In this document: positions 52,570 through 61,155 of the stretch, piece after piece | Numbering within the stretch: the stretch's first letter is position 1 | How the letters are laid out: every line of letters starts with the position of its first letter | Assembly (NCBI GenBank): GCA_033344895.1 | Contig: JAWPMN010000001.1 | Location: 2,550,001 to 2,614,000 of the forward strand | From: Alphaproteobacteria bacterium | GTDB taxonomy: Bacteria > Pseudomonadota > Alphaproteobacteria > UBA8366 > Aestuariispiraceae | DNA: 64,000 nucleotides | Reading direction: 5' to 3' | Position numbers and translations under genes: made by a program | The notes under the pieces: generated by a model | What the model was told of the DNA's origin: nothing | Database searches by the model: none | The model's input: only the letters and a program-made list of their open reading frames with translations

Positions 52570-53435
52570 GCGCGGCGTTCCTGATCCGATTGCTGGGCGA
52601 AGAAGGAGGTCTTGGGATATTCCGGAACGGCCACATCATAGGCTTCGCCCCGGACGCGATGCGGATCGGTGCCGCGCACGAAAAGCCCCATATGCCGGGT
52701 CGGGACCGGGTTCGGTGTGCAGGGCATCGCATCACCCGCCGAATAGACACAGATGAACAGCGTTCGCGGCCGGCTGGACAGGTTCGGTTCGGACCCGTGG
52801 GCAAGGCGCGTATGCATCAGGCAGACCGACCCGGCCTTGCCCATGCACAGGGTCGATTGCCGTTTCATGTCCGCCTCGATTTCCGGGGCCACGGCGCCGG
52901 TGAAGACCCCATCCTGCCAGATGCTGTGAATCGGGCCCTTGTGACTGCCAGGGGCGACGGCCAGGGGGCCGTTGGTTTCGTCCACGTCGTCGATCATCAG
53001 CAGCGCGGTAATCAGGTCGGCGTTGGAATGCGGGGTGAAGGCAAAATCCTGATGCCATTTCACCATGGTCGCCGCGCCCGGCTGCTTCGAGTTGATCTTG
53101 GTGTGATGCAGCTTGATGTTCGGCCCGATCAGATCGGCCACCATGTCCGTCATCCGGCTGTCCGCCATGGCCTCGTAGTAGGCGTCCGAGACCTCGGTAG
53201 GGGCCTGGACGCGGCGCAGGGCCGCCGGCTTCCCGTCCGCGGGGGGCTGCAGGTCAAAACGCGGACGGCCGTCAACGGTTTCGCCAAAGGGGGCGTCGTG
53301 ACCGGCGCTGTCCGCGACCCATCCATCGAAATCCTGCCTCAATCGCTGCAGCAGGCCGGCATCGACCGCGTCCTCGACGACCAGGTACCCGTTGTCGTGG
53401 AAGGATTGTTTCTGTGTGTCTGTCAGCGCTGCCAT
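52566..53435 (-). CDS. Phytanoyl-CoA dioxygenase (PhyH) family protein
   Basis: A 289-residue non-haem Fe(II)/2-oxoglutarate oxygenase. FHDNGYLVVEDAVDAGLLQRL (12-32, first 20 seen) begins the double-stranded beta helix, WHQDFAFTPH near 157 supplies the H-x-D iron ligands, and MHTRLAHGSEPNLSSRPRTL near 230 the distal His and 2-oxoglutarate Arg. ATG 53435 lies 2 bases after the RidA stop with a GGAGG ribosome site; the longer frame to 53789 crosses RidA and is false. Hydroxylation of a small amine or amino acid derivative is a fair guess from context. Confidence 0.85.
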   Translation of the reverse strand: MAALTDTQKQSFHDNGYLVVEDAVDAGLLQRLRQDFDGWVADSAGHDAPFGETVDGRPRFDLQPPADGKPAALRRVQAPTEVSDAYYEAMADSRMTDMVADLIGPNIKLHHTKINSKQPGAATMVKWHQDFAFTPHSNADLITALLMIDDVDETNGPLAVAPGSHKGPIHSIWQDGVFTGAVAPEIEADMKRQSTLCMGKAGSVCLMHTRLAHGSEPNLSSRPRTLFICVYSAGDAMPCTPNPVPTRHMGLFVRGTDPHRVRGEAYDVAVPEYPKTSFFAQQSDQERRA

Positions 53436-53437
53436 GA

Positions 53438-53860
53438 TCAGGCCTCCTGGTCGGGGATGACGGCGGTTGCTTCGATCTCGACCAGCCATTCGGGGCGGGC
53501 GAGTGCGGGGACGACGAGCCCGGTCGAAACGGGGAAGACCCCCTTTGTATATTCGCCAATCGCGCGGTACACCGCCTCGCGGTAGCGAATGTCGGTCAGA
53601 TAGACGACCAGCCGGCAGATATGCTCCATCTTCGCGCCACTTTCTTCCAGCAACATGCGGATGTTCTGCATGGCCTTGTGCGCCTGTGCACCGGGATCGC
53701 CGATCCCGACCGACTTCGACGTCTCGAGATCCTGCCCGATCTGGCCGCGGACGAAGACCATCGTGCCGCGCGCCACGACGGACTGGCACAGGTCGTTGTC
53801 CAGTTTCTGCTCCGGATAGGTGTCCCTCGTATTGAACTTCCGGATTCTCTTATGCGCCAT
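53438..53860 (-). CDS. RidA family protein
   Basis: A 140-residue RidA/YjgF/UK114 protein. VFVRGQIGQDLETSKSVGIG near 36-55, GAQAHKAMQNIRMLLEESGA near 58-77 and RLVVYLTDIRYREAVYRAI near 85-103 follow the family pattern, but the canonical Arg-Asn before the catalytic Arg is not obvious. RidA proteins hydrolyse reactive enamines and imines made by PLP enzymes and amine oxidases. It lies between the FMO and PhyH genes. ATG 53860 gives the normal family length; a longer frame to 54019 overlaps the FMO. Confidence 0.85.
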   Translation of the reverse strand: MAHKRIRKFNTRDTYPEQKLDNDLCQSVVARGTMVFVRGQIGQDLETSKSVGIGDPGAQAHKAMQNIRMLLEESGAKMEHICRLVVYLTDIRYREAVYRAIGEYTKGVFPVSTGLVVPALARPEWLVEIEATAVIPDQEA

Positions 53861-53892
53861 TTGCGTGTGCTTCCCTGTTCGATGGTTTCGTG

Positions 53893-55188
53893 TCAGCCGG
53901 CCTTCGCCTTCGGGGCGGGGGCTGACAGATGCTCCTGGACGCTGTCGTGATAGGTCGCGTAGCTGACCTGCGTCATGATGTGATCGGCGATGAACCGCGC
54001 GTCGTGCCAGACACCCCATATGAAGGATGAACCACGCCGGGACAGCCAGGGCAGGCCGACGAAATACACGCCGGGTTCCGTGGAAACGCCGCGTTGGTGG
54101 CTCGGCTTGCCCGTGGGGTCGAACGCATCGACCTGCAGCCAGCCGAAATCATAGGCGAAGCCGGTTGCCCAGATAATCGATGTGATCCCTTCCTTCCCAA
54201 GGTCCAGGGATGGGATCGGGTTCTTCACGCAGTCCGGGTCGGGCAGGAACCGGCGCGCCTCGGGCTCCTCCGGCAGATCCAGTCCGTTGCGCTCCGCATA
54301 GGCGTCGGCCTCGTCCAGAACGGACAGGTAATTGGCGTCGCCACGCGCGATGTTCTCCGCCAGATCGCCGCGGAAGTACAGGGAACCGTCGCGAAATTCC
54401 TCCGTCCGTCCAACCAGGGTCATGCCGCGCGCCGCCAGCCGTCTGAAGTCAACCGTCTCGCCGCCATGCGCGCCGCTGACCGAAATCGTGACATGCTCCG
54501 TTCCCGGCGCGGGCGTCTGGATGTCCCATTTGCCCATCACGCCCAGCCACCAGCAGTAGTCGAGCCCGCGATAACGCCGGGGCGGTCGGTCATGCGGCCC
54601 GACCGACAGGAAGGTCCGGCGACCCGCACGCAGCAATTCGTCAGCGATCTGTCCGCCGGACGACCCGGCACCGACGACCAGGACAGCGCCTTCCGGCAAC
54701 TGTTCGGGGTTCCGATACGCGCTGGAATGGATCTGGTGGATGCCCGCATCCTCCGGAACGATTGCGGGCATGATGGGTTTCTGAAACGGGCCGGTCGCCG
54801 CGACAATGTGGTTCGCCTCGATCACGCCGTCGGATGTCTCTGCGCGGAAGCCCGCGCGGCCTTCATTGCGGCGGACGGCTGTCACATTGACGCCGCAGCG
54901 GATCGGTGCGCCGATCTTCTCCGCATATTGGGCGAAGTACTGCGCCACCCGTTCCTTCGGTGCGAAGGCCTCCGGGTCGATATCGTCGTAGGTCATGCCA
55001 GGAAACCGGTCGTGCCAGGCTGGCCCGTTGGCGACCAGGGAGTCCCAGCGTTCGGACCGCCAGCGTTCCGCGATGCGGTGCCGCTCAAGGACAAGGTGCG
55101 GAATACCGTTCCGCCCCAGATGTTCGCTCATGGCGACACCGGCCTGTCCGGCTCCGATCACCAGCACTTCCACTTTCTCGACAGACAT
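53893..55188 (-). CDS. Flavin-containing monooxygenase
   Basis: A 431-residue class B flavoprotein monooxygenase. The FAD fold is VLVIGAGQAGVAMSEHLGRN near 8-27, the NADPH fold is AVLVVGAGSSGGQIADELLR near 165-184, and ATGFAYDFGWLQVD near 338 is the late ATG motif. A clear FxGxxxHxxx(Y/F) motif is present only in degenerate form. Such enzymes oxygenate N or S atoms of small molecules. ATG 55188 with GAGGG upstream starts the protein at MSVEKVEV. First gene of the FMO-RidA-PhyH-DUF1028-LysR cluster. Confidence 0.85.
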   Translation of the reverse strand: MSVEKVEVLVIGAGQAGVAMSEHLGRNGIPHLVLERHRIAERWRSERWDSLVANGPAWHDRFPGMTYDDIDPEAFAPKERVAQYFAQYAEKIGAPIRCGVNVTAVRRNEGRAGFRAETSDGVIEANHIVAATGPFQKPIMPAIVPEDAGIHQIHSSAYRNPEQLPEGAVLVVGAGSSGGQIADELLRAGRRTFLSVGPHDRPPRRYRGLDYCWWLGVMGKWDIQTPAPGTEHVTISVSGAHGGETVDFRRLAARGMTLVGRTEEFRDGSLYFRGDLAENIARGDANYLSVLDEADAYAERNGLDLPEEPEARRFLPDPDCVKNPIPSLDLGKEGITSIIWATGFAYDFGWLQVDAFDPTGKPSHQRGVSTEPGVYFVGLPWLSRRGSSFIWGVWHDARFIADHIMTQVSYATYHDSVQEHLSAPAPKAKAG

Positions 55189-55248
55189 CCCGCTACCCTC
55201 ACTTCCTTGTAACCTGCATTCGGGAACGGTCTTGAGCATAAGAAGAAC

Positions 55249-55306
55249 GGTTGATTAGCGAAAATATCAAATTTCAAAATATTGCGTAGCAAAAAACTAA
55301 TCAGCC
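55249..55306. promoter_or_regulatory. Inverted repeat in the divergent FMO/YeeE promoter region
   Basis: GGTTGATTAG (55249-55258) and CTAATCAGCC (55297-55306) are complementary at 9 of 10 positions, separated by 38 AT-rich bases that include AATAT and ATATT arms. The interval separates the minus-strand FMO cluster from the plus-strand YeeE/YedE pair. A regulator site or promoter DNA bend is possible. Confidence 0.3.
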
Positions 55307-55401
55307 GATCGGGCTCCGGCTTTCCGGTTGCGCGCGTTTCCCGATGCGGGGAAATGTGAAAGACTTCTCCGGATGCACGATCGAATGGTCTGGAGTGTTA
55401 C

Positions 55402-55845
55402 ATGATCGAAGATGCTTGGATTATGGGGTTTGCAGGCGGTCTGCTGATCGGATGCGCCGCTGCCTTGATGTTGCTCGTGAACGGACGGATCGCCGGGGTA
55501 AGCGGGATACTCGGCCGCCTGCTGCCGCCATGGGGAACGGTCGGGGACCGGCTCGTGGTCGGGCCGGCCGTCCTGTTTGCCCTGGGCTTGATCCTGGCCC
55601 CGCTGTTGCTTCGACAGGCCGGTTTTCCCTTGGCGATTTCGGTGACGGACAGTCTTCCGGTGCTGCTGATCGGTGGCGTTCTGGTTGGCTATGGCACGCG
55701 TCTGGGCAGCGGCTGCACAAGCGGTCATGGAGTCTGTGGACTATCGCGCGGATCACCGCGGTCGATGGCGGCGGTGGCGGTCTTCATGGCGGTTGCCGCC
55801 CTGACGACATCCCTTGTCCGACTGACGACGGGAGCCGTGCAATGA
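55402..55845 (+). CDS. YeeE/YedE family transporter, half 1
   Basis: A 147-residue membrane protein with about four helices. GYGTRLGSGCTSGHGVCGLS near 99-118 has the family's conserved Cys residues, which bind thiosulfate or a sulfur-containing ion in YeeE. FAGGLLIGCAAALMLLVNGR at the start is the matching first half-repeat. Full-length YeeE/YedE is about 350 residues; here it is split into two short genes, 4 bases of overlap apart. Likely uptake of thiosulfate or a related reduced sulfur compound. Confidence 0.85.
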   Translation: MIEDAWIMGFAGGLLIGCAAALMLLVNGRIAGVSGILGRLLPPWGTVGDRLVVGPAVLFALGLILAPLLLRQAGFPLAISVTDSLPVLLIGGVLVGYGTRLGSGCTSGHGVCGLSRGSPRSMAAVAVFMAVAALTTSLVRLTTGAVQ

Positions 55846-56264
55846 ACCGTCATTCGATGATCGCCGGACTTGCCGGATTGGTGTTCGGGGCGGGCCTAGC
55901 CCTGTCCGACATGATCAACCCCGCGCGGGTCCTTGGGTTCCTCGATGTCCTGGGCGACTGGGACCCGACTCTCGCTTTCGTCATGGCGGGGGCCCTGCTG
56001 CCGATGGGCCCGGCCTGGTGGATTGTCCGCAGACGCGGGGACCGCACCCTGACCAGGGAGACCGTTCAGCGTCCGACCGCCACAGGGATCGATCGACGGC
56101 TTCTCGCTGGGTCGGTGTTGTTCGGTGTCGGTTGGGGGCTGGTCGGCCTGTGCCCTGGACCGGCCGTCGCGGTGCTCGGCATCGGCGGACCGTCCGTCTG
56201 GATCTTTTTCGCGGCTTTGATCGCCGGAATGGCCCTGTACCGGTACCTGCCGTCACGGGCTTGA
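55842..56264 (+). CDS. YeeE/YedE family transporter, half 2 (DUF6691)
   Basis: A 140-residue protein with four hydrophobic segments. AGLVFGAGLALSDMINPARV near 10-29 and WGLVGLCPGPAVAVLG near 103-118, including the single conserved Cys, match the second half of YeeE/YedE pairs. It overlaps the first half by 4 bases (ATGA) and should form one transporter with it. The open frame upstream to 55344 is only extension through the first gene. Confidence 0.85.
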   Translation: MNRHSMIAGLAGLVFGAGLALSDMINPARVLGFLDVLGDWDPTLAFVMAGALLPMGPAWWIVRRRGDRTLTRETVQRPTATGIDRRLLAGSVLFGVGWGLVGLCPGPAVAVLGIGGPSVWIFFAALIAGMALYRYLPSRA

Positions 56265-56375
56265 GGGCGCATGGCACTTTACAGCGCAGGCAGCGGCATC
56301 CACGATCGCGCCACCTGGATTCATCGTGCCTGATCGGCGCGGTTATTGCGCGCAGCCTGTTCGAATGCGGTGCCC

Positions 56376-56996
56376 ATGATTACCGAGATCGAAGACTATT
56401 TCAGCAAGGGATGCGGCCGGTGCGACCGGTTTGCCACGCCGGACTGCGTGACGCGAACATGGTCGTCCGGGCTGGCGCATCTGCGCCGCATTTGCCGCGA
56501 CATGGGTCTGATCGAAACGGTGAAATGGGGCCATCCCTGCTACATGCATGCGGGCCGCAACATCGCACTCATCGGGGCCTTGCGCGACGGTTTCCGTCTC
56601 TCCTTCTTCAAGTCAGCCCTGCTGAAAGACCCCGATGGCATTCTGGAACGGCAGGGGCCGAACACCCAGAATCCGGATGTCGTCCGCTTCGTTGACGCAG
56701 AACGGGTTGCGGCGCTGGAACCTGTTCTCCGCGCGTATCTGGCCGAGGCCATGTCCTATGCGGAGGCGGGCATCACGCCGGAGAAGAAGTCGGTTGAAAT
56801 CGAATTGCCGGAGGAACTGGCCGATGCCCTGGATGCGGACCCGGAACTGGCGGAGGGGTTTCAGGCCCTGACGCCGGGGCGGCAACGCAGCTATGTCATC
56901 AACCTGACCGGCGCGAAGAAGCCCGAGACGCGGATTGCCCGGATAGCCAGGTTCCGACCGCACATTCTGGCAGGCAAGGGTGCCAACGAGAGATAG
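56376..56996 (+). CDS. YdeI/DUF1801 family protein
   Basis: A 206-residue soluble protein. The DUF1801 domain (about 10-110) includes ETVKWGHPCYMHAGRNIALI and DGFRLSFFKSALLKDP, and a C-terminal YdeI-like segment (about 150-206) contains LTPGRQRSYVINLTGAKKPE. The family's function is unknown; it is often seen as a stand-alone gene. ATG 56376 (MITEIEDYF) was chosen over TTG 56346. It is about 110 bases after the YeeE/YedE pair with no obvious shared role. Confidence 0.82.
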   Translation: MITEIEDYFSKGCGRCDRFATPDCVTRTWSSGLAHLRRICRDMGLIETVKWGHPCYMHAGRNIALIGALRDGFRLSFFKSALLKDPDGILERQGPNTQNPDVVRFVDAERVAALEPVLRAYLAEAMSYAEAGITPEKKSVEIELPEELADALDADPELAEGFQALTPGRQRSYVINLTGAKKPETRIARIARFRPHILAGKGANER

Positions 56997-57020
56997 CGGG
57001 CTGGCGTGCACGCATCGGGT

Positions 57021-57959
57021 TCAGGACAGACCGGGGATGAACAGGAAAAATCCGGATATCGTCACCACGGAAAGAAGCGTCGTGACCAGCATGACGGTAG
57101 AGGTTCGGCGAACATAGATGCCCTGGGCCTGAGCCAGCACGAACGGGCCGGAGCCGATCGGCAGCGCCGCTGACAGGATCGCGACCATCGCCCAGAGCGG
57201 GTCCGTTGGAAAAAGCAACAGAACCGCAACCGCTGTCAGCAACGGATGCAGGACGAGCTTGGCCAGGGTCATTGAGACCACCTCCATGCTGCCTTCGGTC
57301 AGCGGTTTACCGACGAGGAACAATCCGATGGAGAAAAGGGCACAGGGGCCCGCCGCCGCGCCGAGAATTCCGGTATAGGTCTCGACAAAAATGGGCAGTT
57401 CCCATCCGCTCCAGGCCCAGAGCAGACCTGCGCAGGGGGCGATGATCATCGGGTTTCGAACCAGCGCCCCCAGTACGCGCCCGACGATCTTAAGAACATC
57501 CGACTTCTGTTGCCGGGCGATTTCGATCGGGATCACGGCCAGGGCGACCGACAGGACGGATATGACGGTCGCGACGATTGCGGGCAACGCGGCCTCGTCG
57601 CCAAAGGCCGCGATGGCCAGCGGAATTCCCATGAAGCCCGAATTGGGATAGGCGCTGTTCAGTCCGTGCAGGGCCGATTCCGCGGCACTGAGCCGGAAGA
57701 CATGGCGGCCGAGTAACCCGGTCAGTGCCCAGGTTACCGCCAGGGCCAGGGTGAAACCTGCCATGAAGGGTAGGTTATAGACCTGCGCGAGGTCGACATT
57801 CGCCATGGCATTGAACAACAGTGCCGGCAGTGCGACCCAGTAGACGAAGGCGTTCAGCGCTTCGCTGCTTTCCGGTCCCAGCAGGTTTTTATAACCGCAC
57901 AGATATCCCGACGCGACGATCGCGAAAACGGGGAGAACGATGTCAAACAACGCCTGCAC
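57021..57959 (-). CDS. AEC family transporter
   Basis: A 312-residue auxin-efflux-carrier-type transporter with about ten membrane segments in two five-helix repeats: PVFAIVASGYLCGYKNLLGP and ALPALLFNAMA early, NSAYPNSGFMGIPLAIAAFG near 105-124, and LPIGSGPFVLAQAQG near 272. Members move small carboxylates such as malate or malonate. It follows the class II aldolase gene downstream on the same strand with about 124 bases between, containing a hairpin, so shared regulation is uncertain. Confidence 0.9.
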   Translation of the reverse strand: MQALFDIVLPVFAIVASGYLCGYKNLLGPESSEALNAFVYWVALPALLFNAMANVDLAQVYNLPFMAGFTLALAVTWALTGLLGRHVFRLSAAESALHGLNSAYPNSGFMGIPLAIAAFGDEAALPAIVATVISVLSVALAVIPIEIARQQKSDVLKIVGRVLGALVRNPMIIAPCAGLLWAWSGWELPIFVETYTGILGAAAGPCALFSIGLFLVGKPLTEGSMEVVSMTLAKLVLHPLLTAVAVLLLFPTDPLWAMVAILSAALPIGSGPFVLAQAQGIYVRRTSTVMLVTTLLSVVTISGFFLFIPGLS

Positions 57960-58032
57960 GGCACGGCCTTTCCATGAGAATGCCTGAAACGGCGTTTCCT
58001 AGTTGTAGCCGTTCAGGGACGCAAGCCAAAGG

Positions 58033-58082
58033 CCGGCAGGCGGGGAAGCGTGCCGATCCGACTTCCCCGAGAACGCTGCCGG
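58033..58082 (-). terminator. Stem-loop after the class II aldolase gene
   Basis: A two-part stem: CCGGCAG (58033-58039) with CTGCCGG (58076-58082), and inside it CGGGGAAG (58041-58048) with CTTCCCCG (58062-58069). It begins one base past the aldolase stop. There is no real T-tract, so it may be a weak terminator or an mRNA-stabilising structure before the AEC gene. Confidence 0.5.
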
Positions 58083-58083
58083 G

Positions 58084-58896
58084 TCAGTCGAACATGTCAG
58101 GCTGATCCTCGACCAGCTGGTTCCAGATCGTCTGAAAATGCAGCCAACCGATATACTCGCTGCCGACATGTTCGCGGCTGTACCGGGCGCGGTCATCGGG
58201 AATGCGGATCGGTGTGATCCCGGAGGCGGCGATGTCGAGCTGCTGCTGGCAACAGCGTTCCAGGGCAATGAACCAGAAGGCGGCGGATTCGATCGAATGC
58301 CGGCTAGCGGTCAGCAGGCCATGATTCTGATGCAGCGCGGCCTTCACCCCCTTGAAGGCCTTTGCGACGTCGGATCCGGCATGGTTTTCCACGGCAACCT
58401 GCCCGCCCTGCTCGCCGATCACGACGTGGTCTTCGAAGAAGGCACAGGCATCCTGTGTAATGGGGTCGATCGCCCGACCCGTCGACGCCCAGGCCGTACC
58501 ATAGACGGTGTGCGCATGGCACATGGCGATGATGTCTGGATGCGCCTCGTGCACATTGGCGTGCAGGACGAACCCGGCGCGATTGACCGCGTGTTTGCCC
58601 TCGACGACATACCCTTTGTGATCGACAAGGATCAGGTTCGACATCTTCACCTTGTCGAAATGAACGCACATCGGGTTGGTCCAGTAGAGTTCGGGCCGCT
58701 CCGGGTCCCGCACGGTCAGATGCCCGGCAAATCCGTAATCGAATCCCTGCTGCGCAAATGCACGGCAGGCCGCCACCAGTCGTTCCTTCCGATGGCGGCG
58801 CTCGTCCGCCACCGAGGAAAATTCCGGCAGTTCGGGAAAGATCAAACCTTCCTGTTCCGGCTGATAGATCGAGACACGATTACCGAGATCCAACAT
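58084..58896 (-). CDS. Class II aldolase/adducin family protein
   Basis: A 270-residue zinc-dependent aldolase-like protein. FAGHLTVRDPERPELYWTNP near 55, the metal His pair in MCHAHTVYGTAW near 126 and the third His in LHQNHGLLTA near 192 are all present. Family members cleave or epimerise sugar phosphates or decarboxylate hydroxy acids; this subgroup lacks a clear sugar-phosphate signature. It diverges from a LysR regulator across an interval with a perfect LTTR-like palindrome, so it is the probable target of that regulator. Confidence 0.88.
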   Translation of the reverse strand: MLDLGNRVSIYQPEQEGLIFPELPEFSSVADERRHRKERLVAACRAFAQQGFDYGFAGHLTVRDPERPELYWTNPMCVHFDKVKMSNLILVDHKGYVVEGKHAVNRAGFVLHANVHEAHPDIIAMCHAHTVYGTAWASTGRAIDPITQDACAFFEDHVVIGEQGGQVAVENHAGSDVAKAFKGVKAALHQNHGLLTASRHSIESAAFWFIALERCCQQQLDIAASGITPIRIPDDRARYSREHVGSEYIGWLHFQTIWNQLVEDQPDMFD

Positions 58897-58985
58897 GGCT
58901 TTGTCCTTTCGCTTCCGTGCCTGTTTCGGGCCGGATGTTCGCCAAGGATTGTGGTCGGGCCCGTGATTCCGTTCAATGCAGGATC

Positions 58986-59004
58986 GGCAATAAGACTTAT
59001 TGCC
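58986..59004. promoter_or_regulatory. Perfect palindrome, probable LysR binding site
   Basis: GGCAATAAGACTTATTGCC, a 9-1-9 perfect palindrome containing T-N11-A, the core of LysR-type boxes. It is 50 bases before the LysR start (GTG 59054) and 90 bases before the divergent aldolase start (58896), a classical LTTR layout. Confidence 0.7.
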
Positions 59005-59053
59005 CGCGATGTGGCGCTAGAAGACGTGGCGTCGGGAAAGGGGAGGTGAGGCC

Positions 59054-59977
59054 GTGAAGGACGACCGTCTGTTGGAAATGCGTGTCTTCCGAACCGTCGT
59101 CGAGACTGGCGGGTTCACCTCTGCCGCCCATGGCCTGGGGGTCAGTCAGCCCTTTGTCAGCCAGACCATTCAGCGCCTGGAAACGAGGCTGGGGGCGAAA
59201 CTGCTGCACCGAACGACGCGCGGGCACCGCCTGACCGCGGAGGGGGAGCGTTTCCTGGAAACCGCACGGCGCGTCGTCGATCTGGTGGAGCAGGCCGAGG
59301 CCGACTGGCAGCATGACGAGACCCAGGTCGAGGGACACCTTCGCGTGTCCGCACCCATCGCCTTCGGCTTGGACCGCGTTACACCTCTGATGCCGGAATT
59401 CCTGAATCGTTACCCGAATCTGTCCCTCGACCTGCGCCTGACGGACGATCATGAAAGCCTGATCGACGATCGGATCGACGTTGCAATCCGGATGGGCGCG
59501 CTGCCGGATTCCAGTCTGATGCACCGTCGTCTCTGCGGGTTGCGGCGGATTGTGGTCGCGTCCCCGGACCTTCTTGCCAGGCACGGAAAGCCGAGCAGTG
59601 TCGACGACCTGGCACGGCTGCCCTGTCTTGCCTGGGACGGCAGTCGGGTTCACTTGAACCGCTGGAAATTCGTGGTGGACGGGGAACCCGTTACGTTTCG
59701 TGCTGAAAGCCGCTTTCGCAGCAATCAGGGCATGTCGCTGTTCCAGATGTGCGTCGCCGGGGTCGGCGTCATGCGCATGGCGGAACATCTCGCCCGTCCG
59801 GCGATCGCTCGAGGCGACCTGATCCAGATTCTGTCGGACATCACGGCAATGGATGACGGTTCGATCCATGCGGTGTTCCTGCCCGATCGGCACATGGTTC
59901 CCCGGATTCGGAACTTCATCGACTTCATGGTCGAGGCCTACCGGGCGCCGGATTGGGAGGTGGATGACGCCGGCTGA
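59054..59977 (+). CDS. LysR family transcriptional regulator
   Basis: A 307-residue LTTR. The helix-turn-helix spans 5-60 (FRTVVETGGFTSAAHGLGVS, SQTIQRLETRLGAKLLHRTT) and the sensor domain 90-300, with PDSSLMHRRLCGLRRIVVAS near 155. It resembles the CrgA/DsdC-like branch common in proteobacteria. The start is GTG 59054, preceded by GGGAGGTGAGG. A perfect palindrome in the divergent interval suggests control of itself and of the class II aldolase. Confidence 0.9.
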   Translation: MKDDRLLEMRVFRTVVETGGFTSAAHGLGVSQPFVSQTIQRLETRLGAKLLHRTTRGHRLTAEGERFLETARRVVDLVEQAEADWQHDETQVEGHLRVSAPIAFGLDRVTPLMPEFLNRYPNLSLDLRLTDDHESLIDDRIDVAIRMGALPDSSLMHRRLCGLRRIVVASPDLLARHGKPSSVDDLARLPCLAWDGSRVHLNRWKFVVDGEPVTFRAESRFRSNQGMSLFQMCVAGVGVMRMAEHLARPAIARGDLIQILSDITAMDDGSIHAVFLPDRHMVPRIRNFIDFMVEAYRAPDWEVDDAG

Positions 59978-60014
59978 AGGGTGCCGCCGTAGACCCCGCC
60001 GGAGGCGTTGCGGT

Positions 60015-60030
60015 TGATTGACGTACCTCA
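60015..60030 (+). promoter_or_regulatory. LacI-type operator upstream of the LacI gene
   Basis: TGATTGACGTACCTCA matches the central 16 bases of the palindrome at 61156 at 13 positions; the left arm is degenerate. It overlaps a TTGACG hexamer (60018-60023) that could be a -35 element, and lies 34 bases upstream of ATG 60064. Autoregulation is the likely meaning. Confidence 0.6.
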
Positions 60031-60063
60031 GCGACGCACAGTAACGTCGGGACGGAGGACGCA

Positions 60064-61092
60064 ATGGCAAGGCCGACTGTACACGATATCGCGAACGAGG
60101 CCGGCGTCAGCCTGGCGACCGTCGACCGCGTATTGAACGGCCGGCCGGGTGTCCGCGAAAAGACCGTGAATCGGGTGCAGGAGGCAATCCGGAAACTCGG
60201 CTATGTCCGGGATACGTCGGCCGCAAACCTTGCACGACAGCGGGAATACCGGTTCGTCGTCCTGCTTCCGAAAAATGACAGTCAATTTGTGGAAACGCTC
60301 CGGGAAGCCCTTGTCGAAGCGTCGGGCGCGCAGTTCGCCGACCGCGTGTCCCTGAAGATCATGTCGGTCATGCCGGAGGATCCGCACGCAATCGCGCAGG
60401 CGCTGCACCGGCTGCGCGCGTCCAGGCCGGATGGCGTCGCAATCATGGCCCAGGAAACACCGCAAGTGCGCGATGCGATTGCCCGGTTGAAGGCGGATGG
60501 GATCGCGGTGTCGGCGTTGATTGCCGACCTACCCAGTTCCGAACGGGATTTCTTTGTCGGGGTGAACAGTCAGCAGGCAGGGCGGACGGCGGGTCTTCTG
60601 ATCGGGCGTTTTGTCCGGAAACCCCGCGGAAAAGTTCTTGTCATCGCCAACTCGATGATCGCCCGGGACAGCATCGATCGGCGCCTGGGATTCGATTCCG
60701 TAATCGGCGAGGAGTTTGCCGGCCTGCAGGTCCTGCCCTCCGTTGAGACCCATGATGACCCGGCCCGCGCCCGCGCGATCCTGCATAGAATCGTGGCCGC
60801 GCATTCCGATCTCGTCGCGGTCTATTCAATGGGTACCGGCAATCGATACATACTCGATGCGTTGCGCGAAACGGGCCGCCTGATGGATCTGGTCGTTGTC
60901 GGGCACGAACTGACCCCCAGAACTCGGGATGCCCTTTTGGCCGGGGAAATGGATGCGGTGATCGCCCAGAATGTCGGGCATCTGGCCCGCAGCACGTTGA
61001 GGGTGCTGCGCGCGAAATGCGACAGTGTCGCGATCTTCGAGGCCCAGGAACGCATCCGGATCGACATCGTAACCCGCGAAAACCTGCCCTGA
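60064..61092 (+). CDS. LacI family transcriptional regulator
   Basis: A 342-residue repressor-type protein. The N-terminal DNA-binding domain (1-55) has VHDIANEAGVSLATVDRVLN and the hinge; the recognition helix carries TVDRVLN in place of the more common TVSRVLN. The sugar-binding domain (about 62-335) resembles periplasmic-binding proteins. GGAGGA precedes ATG 60064. Two related palindromic operators, before this gene and before the ABC transporter, indicate it controls uptake of a sugar. The sugar is not identifiable. Confidence 0.92.
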   Translation: MARPTVHDIANEAGVSLATVDRVLNGRPGVREKTVNRVQEAIRKLGYVRDTSAANLARQREYRFVVLLPKNDSQFVETLREALVEASGAQFADRVSLKIMSVMPEDPHAIAQALHRLRASRPDGVAIMAQETPQVRDAIARLKADGIAVSALIADLPSSERDFFVGVNSQQAGRTAGLLIGRFVRKPRGKVLVIANSMIARDSIDRRLGFDSVIGEEFAGLQVLPSVETHDDPARARAILHRIVAAHSDLVAVYSMGTGNRYILDALRETGRLMDLVVVGHELTPRTRDALLAGEMDAVIAQNVGHLARSTLRVLRAKCDSVAIFEAQERIRIDIVTRENLP

Positions 61093-61155
61093 TCGAACCG
61101 TTTTCGACTGGCCGCGCCGAGCGCAGTCCGGCGTGCGGGAAATTTTCCACTTGCT

